The position numbers were made by a program, and so were the translations under genes. A stretch of 64,000 bases of DNA from Actinoplanes campanulatus. GTDB lineage: Bacteria > Actinomycetota > Actinomycetes > Mycobacteriales > Micromonosporaceae. Below the pieces are notes generated by a model that ran no database searches, had not been told where the DNA came from, and saw only the letters and a program-made list of their open reading frames with translations. The stretch lies in contig NZ_BMPW01000026.1 of the NCBI RefSeq assembly GCF_014647795.1, positions 62,001 through 126,000 of the forward strand, read 5' to 3'. Positions 59,663-64,000 of this stretch are shown here, piece by piece. The number at the start of each line of letters is the position of its first letter. The first letter of the stretch is position 1.

Positions 59663-60750
59663 TGTCGCTGCTCAGCGAAGTCCGTACCGAGTCCTCGGCC
59701 GGATGGCCGTCCGGCTCGATGGAGGCGGTCACCATCGTCGGCCCGGGACGTCTGGAAACGGCCTCGGTTCCGGTGCCGGAGCCCCTGCCGGGCACCGTCC
59801 TGGTGGCTCCGCGACATGTCGGGATCTGCGGGACCGATCTGGAGCTGTTCCACGGCACGTCGAGCTACCTCGGCGACGGCCGGGCGGCCACCCCGCTGAT
59901 CTTCGGCCACGAGTGGTGCGGCCGGGTGGTCAGCGCCGATCCGGGCACCGGCTGGCGGCCGGGCGACCGGGTGGCCGGTCAGACCATGGTGCCGTGCGGC
60001 GGCTGCGCCCGCTGCCGGGCCGGGCGGCGTGGGCTGTGCCGGCGCATGCGCGAGGTCGGCCTGTACGGGCTCGACGGCGCCGCCGCACAGTACATCCGGG
60101 TCCCGGGGCACGCCCTGGCCCGGCTGCCCGAGGCGGTGCCGGACCGGACCGCGGCCCTGGTCGAGCCGGCGGTCACCGTCGTCGAGTCGTTCGCGCGTAC
60201 CGGCTGCGGCTTCGACGACCGGGTCGCCGTCCTCGGCACCGGCACCATCGGACTGCTCGCCGTGCAGTTCGCCCGCCGGGTGGCCGGACGGGTGGACGCC
60301 GTCGGCGTGGACCCGGCCGGGCTGGCGCTGGCCGTCCACTGTGGCGCGGACCGGGCGATACCGGTGGGCGAGACGACCGCCGGCTCGTACTCCCTGGTCG
60401 TGGAGGCCTCCGGGGCCCCGGAGGCGTTCGCCCATGCGCTCGACCTGGTCGAGCCGGGCGGGCGGGTCGGGGTCATCGGGGTGGCCAACGAGCCGACCGC
60501 GGGAGTGGTCGCCGGATCCGTCGCGCTGCGCGGCGTCTCCGTCCTCGGCATCCAGCACGGACTCGACCACTACGACCGCACCATCGAGCTCTTCGCGACC
60601 GGCGCGCTCACGGCGGACCCGCTGATCGGGGCGACGTTCCCGGCCGGGGCCGCGGCCGAGGCGTTCGCCTTCATGGAGAGCGCCCGGTCCGGCCCGCCCA
60701 AGGTGCTGCTGGACCTCACCGAGTGGGAAGGAGACCGGCGATGCGCCTGA
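59662..60750 (+). CDS. Zinc-dependent alcohol dehydrogenase (MDR family)
   Basis: A 362-residue medium-chain dehydrogenase from ATG 59662, overlapping the previous stop by one base. VGICGTDLELFHG (about residues 53-65) and FGHEWCGRVV (about 79-88) supply catalytic zinc ligands (Cys, His, Glu). CGGCARCRAGRRGLC (about 113-127) is the structural zinc loop, and VAVLGTGTIGLLAVQFA (about 190-206) the NAD(P) site. Within this operon it most likely oxidises or reduces a cyclitol hydroxyl/ketone, as related enzymes do in C7-cyclitol pathways. Confidence 0.9.
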   Translation: MSLLSEVRTESSAGWPSGSMEAVTIVGPGRLETASVPVPEPLPGTVLVAPRHVGICGTDLELFHGTSSYLGDGRAATPLIFGHEWCGRVVSADPGTGWRPGDRVAGQTMVPCGGCARCRAGRRGLCRRMREVGLYGLDGAAAQYIRVPGHALARLPEAVPDRTAALVEPAVTVVESFARTGCGFDDRVAVLGTGTIGLLAVQFARRVAGRVDAVGVDPAGLALAVHCGADRAIPVGETTAGSYSLVVEASGAPEAFAHALDLVEPGGRVGVIGVANEPTAGVVAGSVALRGVSVLGIQHGLDHYDRTIELFATGALTADPLIGATFPAGAAAEAFAFMESARSGPPKVLLDLTEWEGDRRCA

Positions 60751-61460
60751 TCCACACGCACCACGATGCCGGCGAGAGCCGGCTGGACGCCGGGGCTCGC
60801 GGCATGCTCGCGGTGCGGCGGCTCACTCCCGGCGCCGTCGTGCCCGGCTCGTCGGGCGCCGAGACCGCGGTGCTGGTGCGGAAGGGCGACGTGCGCTGGC
60901 ACGACGAGGCCGGCGACCAGCCGCTCGGCCCCGGCGACGGCATGTTCGCCGACGCGCGCAGTGGCCGGTGGCGGGTGACCGCCGGTGCGGCCGGCGCGAC
61001 GCTGCTCCTGGTCCGGGGCGGGGAGACCGCCCCCGGCCCGGTCGCCCCCGCGGCCCCGGCCGGACGGTTCACGCTGAACGCCCGGCCCCACGGCGACGCG
61101 CTGACCGGCTTCGGCGGCTTCGTCGACATGGGAGTGCGCTGGCTGGTCACCGCCGCCACGCTGGGCGCCCGGAGCCTCGTCGTGGCCACCTCCACCTTCA
61201 CCCCCGGCGGCAGCCACGACCTGCATCGTCATCCGTCCGCGGACGAGTACTTCCTGGTCCTGTCCGGCGGTGGCGAGCACCTGACCGAGTCCGGGCCGGT
61301 GTCGGTGGGCCCCGGCGACCTGGTGTATGTGCCCGCCGGCGAATGGCACGGCTACCGCACCGCACCCGGCGTGATCACCCGCACCGTCTACGGCTACCTC
61401 GGCGCCGGTGACCTCGATACGGCCGGATACCAGCTGATGTCCCGGAAGGCGACCGCATGA
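60741..61460 (+). CDS. Cupin protein 4 (two-domain, one intact metal site)
   Basis: A 239-residue bicupin from ATG 60741 overlapping the dehydrogenase by 10 bases. The first barrel (about residues 1-90) has no metal ligands (ETAVLVRKGDVRWHDEAG). The second (about 110-225) has GGSHDLHRHPSADEYFLVLSG with the His-x-His-x-Glu set (about 154-174) and GDLVYVPAGEWHGYR (about 188-202). It thus repeats in one chain the active-plus-inactive pairing of the separate cupins upstream. Confidence 0.85.
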   Translation: MRLIHTHHDAGESRLDAGARGMLAVRRLTPGAVVPGSSGAETAVLVRKGDVRWHDEAGDQPLGPGDGMFADARSGRWRVTAGAAGATLLLVRGGETAPGPVAPAAPAGRFTLNARPHGDALTGFGGFVDMGVRWLVTAATLGARSLVVATSTFTPGGSHDLHRHPSADEYFLVLSGGGEHLTESGPVSVGPGDLVYVPAGEWHGYRTAPGVITRTVYGYLGAGDLDTAGYQLMSRKATA

Positions 61461-62248
61461 GTGAGAAGCGACGACCGATCGCGATCGTGACCGGCGCCAG
61501 CTCCGGCATCGGCCGGGCGACGGCGACCGTCCTCGCCGGACGCGGTTTCGACGTGGGCATCGGCTACCGGGCCAACGAGAAGGCCGCCCACGAGACCGCC
61601 GAGGCGGTGGCCGCCCGCGGCGCCGCCGCCCTGGTGTTCGCGCAGGACCTGGCCGACCCGGCGGGCGCCGCGGCGGCCCTGGAGACCGCGGTCGAACGGC
61701 TGGGCGGGGTGGACGTGTTCGTCAACAACGCGGGCGTGAACCGGCGTGCGCCGTTCCTGGAGGAGACCCTCCAGGACTGGCAGCGGGTGCTCGCCGTCGA
61801 CCTCACCGGGCCGTTCGGCTGCGCCCAGGTCGCCGCCCGCCACATGGTCCGGCAGGGGCGTGGCGGCCGGATCGTCAACGTCAGCTCGGTGCATGACACG
61901 ATCCCGATCGGGGGCGGCGCCACCTACTGCGCGGCCAAGGGCGGGCTGTCGATGCTCACCAAGGTGATGGCGCTGGAGCTGGCCGAACACGACATCACCG
62001 TCAACGCGGTCAGCCCGGGCGAGACGGCCACGCCGATGAACGGCGTGCCCGACGAGGTCGACGCCGCCGAGGTCGCCCGGCCGGAGATCCCGCTGGGCCG
62101 GCCCGGCAGGTCGCGCGAGGTCGCCGAGCTCATCGCCTTCCTGGCCGAGCCCGGCGCCGCCTACCTGACCGGCGCCCTGATCACCGTCGACGGCGGCCTC
62201 TCGCTGACGGCCGCCGTGGCCAACGCGCGCTACGCCGGGCGCAACTGA
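61457..62248 (+). CDS. Short-chain dehydrogenase/reductase
   Basis: A 263-residue classical SDR overlapping cupin 4 by 4 bases. VTGASSGIGRA (about residues 11-21) binds NAD(P), VNNAGVN is at about 93, catalytic Ser in VNVSSVHD (about 140) and YCAAK (about 156-160), with the C-terminal GALITVDGGLSL. It resembles FabG-type 3-oxoacyl reductases, but in this operon it probably acts on a cyclitol or prenylated ketone. Confidence 0.9.
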   Translation: MSEKRRPIAIVTGASSGIGRATATVLAGRGFDVGIGYRANEKAAHETAEAVAARGAAALVFAQDLADPAGAAAALETAVERLGGVDVFVNNAGVNRRAPFLEETLQDWQRVLAVDLTGPFGCAQVAARHMVRQGRGGRIVNVSSVHDTIPIGGGATYCAAKGGLSMLTKVMALELAEHDITVNAVSPGETATPMNGVPDEVDAAEVARPEIPLGRPGRSREVAELIAFLAEPGAAYLTGALITVDGGLSLTAAVANARYAGRN

Positions 62249-62290
62249 GCCGCACCCGCTCCCACCGCATCCACGAAGGAGACCACCAGC

Positions 62291-62833
62291 ATGGCAGCAC
62301 AGGGAATTCCGGGCGCGGGGTACGTGCACCACGTCGCCTACACGGTGCCGGATCTGGACGAGGCGGTCCGGTTCTTCGTCGACGTGATCGGCGCACGGCT
62401 GCTCTACCGGCTCGGGCCGGTGGAGGACACCGCCGGTGACTGGATGACGCGCCAGCTGAACGTCGACGCGAAGGCCTCGGCCCACATCGCGATGCTCCGG
62501 CTCGGCCCGTCCACCAATCTGGAGCTGTTCGAGTACGACGCGCCCGGCCAGAACCGCAGGCTCCCGCGCAACAGCGACTGGGGCGGCCACCACCTCGCCA
62601 TCCACGTCGACGATGTGGACGCCGCCGTCGAGTACCTGCGGGCCCAGCCCGGGGTGCGGATCCTCGGCGAGCCGCAGACCATCACCGACGGGGTCATCGC
62701 CGGGGACCGGTGGGTCTACTTCACCACGCCGTGGGGCCTGCAGATGGAGGTGCTCAACATGCCGGCCGGCATGCCGTACGAGCGGCAGGTGCCCGACCGG
62801 CTCGCCTCCGTAGACGCGACCTGGAACGACTGA
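62291..62833 (+). CDS. VOC/glyoxalase-superfamily protein, possible cyclitol epimerase
   Basis: A 180-residue vicinal-oxygen-chelate protein with two beta-alpha-beta-beta-beta units. The first begins YVHHVAYTVPDLDEAVRFFV (about residues 12-31) and the second GGHHLAIHVDDVDAAVEYL (about 97-115), each offering a His ligand. TNLELFEYD and WGLQMEVLNMP give the Glu positions. VOC proteins such as CetB and its homologues epimerise 2-epi-5-epi-valiolone in C7-cyclitol pathways, and co-occurrence with a cyclase suggests the same here. That assignment is inference from context. It could also be a dioxygenase. Confidence 0.75.
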   Translation: MAAQGIPGAGYVHHVAYTVPDLDEAVRFFVDVIGARLLYRLGPVEDTAGDWMTRQLNVDAKASAHIAMLRLGPSTNLELFEYDAPGQNRRLPRNSDWGGHHLAIHVDDVDAAVEYLRAQPGVRILGEPQTITDGVIAGDRWVYFTTPWGLQMEVLNMPAGMPYERQVPDRLASVDATWND

Positions 62834-62837
62834 GGCG

Positions 62838-63863
62838 ATGACCGCCGTCGACGACACGCGAGCCGCGCCGACCCGGTCCCGCCGGGAGGTGATCCTCGCC
62901 TTCATCCGGCTGGCGCGGCTGAAGTTCCTGCTGGAGAGCCTCATCACGGTGGCCCTCGGGATGGGGCTGGCCGCGCTCGCCGGGGAGGGGCTGCGGTGGC
63001 GCGAGTACCTGCTCGCCCAGGTCTTCATCTCCGGCACACACCTGATGACCCACTTCTGCAACGAGTACTTCGACTGGGACGCCGACACCGCGCACGCCTC
63101 GCCGACCGCCTGGACCGGGGGCAGCCGGGTGCTGACCCAGGGCCTGCTGACCCCGATGGCCAGCCTCTCGGCGGCGTTCGTGGCACTGTTCGCGATGATC
63201 GCGGTGGCCGCCCTGATGCCGTCGGTGGGCAGCCGGCTGACCGCGGTGCTGATCCTGGCGCTCGCCTGGTTCTACACCGCGCCGCCGGTCCGGCTGAACT
63301 ACCGCGCGCTGGGCGAGGTGACCACCGCCGCCGTGCTCACCCTGCTCACCCCGGGCCTGGTGTGCTACCTCCAGGCGGGCCGGATCCCGGTCGAGCTGCC
63401 GGCGGTGTGCGTGCCGCTCTTCCTGGTGATGAGCGCCCGCATGATGGTGATGAACCTGTGCGACCACGAGGCGGATCTCGCGGTCGGCAAGCACACGGTG
63501 CCCAACCGGCTGGGTCCCCGGCGCGCCGTCGGGTTGATCGCCGCGCTGAACGTCGTCGCGTACCTGCTGCTGGTCGTGGTGACGATCGCGGGCGCCCTGC
63601 CGCCGGTGGTGGGGGTGGCCGTGCTGCTCACCGCGCCGCTGGCGTACTGGCTGGTGCGGGGTCTGCTGGACGATCCGCTGAGCGACCCGGCACGCAGCAA
63701 CGCGGTGGCGTTGCGGGCCACGCTGCACGCCGCCTCCACGGGTTTCGCCGCGACGCTCGGCGTGCTGATCCAGGCCGGCGGCGACCCGCTGGTGGGCGCC
63801 CTGCTGGTGGCGTACCTGCTGCTGTTCATCGTCCTGATCGCGGGCGTCCGCCGCCGGGCCTGA
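62838..63863 (+). CDS. UbiA-family prenyltransferase
   Basis: A 341-residue integral membrane protein starting 4 bases after the VOC gene. Eight to nine hydrophobic segments are visible. The prenyl-diphosphate motifs are THFCNEYFDWDADTAHA (about residues 73-89; NxxxDxxxD form) and NLCDHEADLAVGKHTVPNRLG (about 207-227; DxxxD form). YTAPPVRLNYRALGE lies between, as in MenA-like members. It should transfer a long prenyl group, here most likely geranylgeranyl from the cluster's own synthase, to a ring acceptor. The acceptor is unknown; the cyclitol pathway next to it is the prime candidate. Confidence 0.9.
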   Translation: MTAVDDTRAAPTRSRREVILAFIRLARLKFLLESLITVALGMGLAALAGEGLRWREYLLAQVFISGTHLMTHFCNEYFDWDADTAHASPTAWTGGSRVLTQGLLTPMASLSAAFVALFAMIAVAALMPSVGSRLTAVLILALAWFYTAPPVRLNYRALGEVTTAAVLTLLTPGLVCYLQAGRIPVELPAVCVPLFLVMSARMMVMNLCDHEADLAVGKHTVPNRLGPRRAVGLIAALNVVAYLLLVVVTIAGALPPVVGVAVLLTAPLAYWLVRGLLDDPLSDPARSNAVALRATLHAASTGFAATLGVLIQAGGDPLVGALLVAYLLLFIVLIAGVRRRA

Positions 63864-63890
63864 CGCCTTTTCACGAGAGGTCTCTCCACA

Positions 63891-64000
63891 TGCCGCAATG
63901 GGAAGCGCTGCTCGCCGCCGGTGACCCGGTGCCGGCGCTGGCGCCCAAGCACGAGATCGATCTGACCGTGCAGACGATCCTCCAGTTGGTGTTCGCGGTC
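63891..64000 (+). CDS. Start of an unrecognised gene, cut by the window edge
   Basis: From ATG 63891 (GAGAGG about eight bases upstream) 36 codons are visible, beginning MPQWEALLAAGDPVPALAPK and continuing in frame to the last base. No domain can be recognised from so short a piece. Its 27-base distance from the UbiA gene and same direction suggest it belongs to the cluster. Confidence 0.6.

Noticed and set aside
48135-64000. Terpene cyclase or squalene/phytoene synthase within the isoprenoid cluster
   Set aside because: None of the genes shows the DDxxD/NSE cyclase pair or phytoene-synthase motifs; the only aspartate-rich prenyl enzymes are GGPP synthase and UbiA.
1-64000. Insertion sequences, integrases, attachment sites, tRNA or rRNA genes
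   Set aside because: No transposase or integrase protein, no terminal inverted repeats with target duplications, and no cloverleaf or rRNA sequence was recognised by eye. A tRNA search program would be needed to exclude a degenerate tRNA.

Overview
The window is GC-rich (about 70% or more by eye), densely packed DNA with strong G/C bias at third codon positions, GTG starts and many 4-base ATGA/GTGA gene overlaps. This points to a filamentous actinomycete. Gene content (BlaI/M56 pair, c-di-AMP riboswitch in front of an NlpC/P60 gene, actinobacterial trpBA, Streptomyces-like mevalonate operon) suggests Micromonosporaceae, perhaps Actinoplanes; that placement is inference. No tRNA, rRNA, transposase, integrase or CRISPR array was seen.

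Layout. 1-3.5 kb: end of an ADP-heptose-type nucleotidyltransferase, a short SDR, a family 9 glycosyltransferase, a frameshifted topoisomerase IB and a GNAT enzyme. 3.5-11.6 kb: an accessory stretch with a Tse2-like toxin candidate and helical partner, TraB-like, MarR/DinB-like and methyltransferase genes, a roughly 0.9-kb repeat-filled spacer, a frameshifted ART-like gene with a coupled partner, a 61-bp tandem repeat array and a TetR gene. 11.6-20.2 kb: cytochrome bd operon (cydA, cydB, fused cydDC) divergent from a BlaI-type repressor and M56 peptidase, with stacked dyads between. 20.2-28.1 kb: c-di-AMP riboswitch and NlpC/P60 protein, MarR/epoxide hydrolase pair around a 15-bp operator array, a coupled AAA/Arg-rich/TPR operon, a repeat-bearing PAP2 protein and a frameshifted tyrosine phosphatase. 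28.1-31.2 kb: trpB-trpA-GntR unit. 31.2-45.2 kb: LolA-like lipoprotein, lipoprotein intradiol dioxygenase, two-component system, FAD oxidoreductase, a sugar ABC importer with secreted hydrolase, and a TetR/flavo-iron-sulfur fusion pair.

45.5 kb to the right edge is a biosynthetic gene cluster, cut by the window end. It holds a P450, a secreted CrtC-like lipocalin enzyme, GGPP synthase, a complete mevalonate pathway (mevalonate kinase, diphosphomevalonate decarboxylase, phosphomevalonate kinase, type 2 IPP isomerase, HMG-CoA reductase, HMG-CoA synthase), an NphT7-type acetoacetyl-CoA synthase, a sedoheptulose-7-phosphate cyclase (C7-cyclitol family), four cupin genes, a zinc alcohol dehydrogenase, an SDR, a VOC/glyoxalase protein and a UbiA prenyltransferase. 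Read together, the cluster makes its own C20 prenyl donor and a carbasugar-like C7 ring, and a UbiA enzyme is present that could join them. A geranylgeranylated cyclitol is the most interesting hypothesis in the window.

Two further themes run through the first 28 kb: in-frame tandem repeats (periods of 21, 30, 36, 45 and 66 bp) inside otherwise ordinary genes, and three single-base frameshifts in recognisable genes, which may be real decay or assembly errors.
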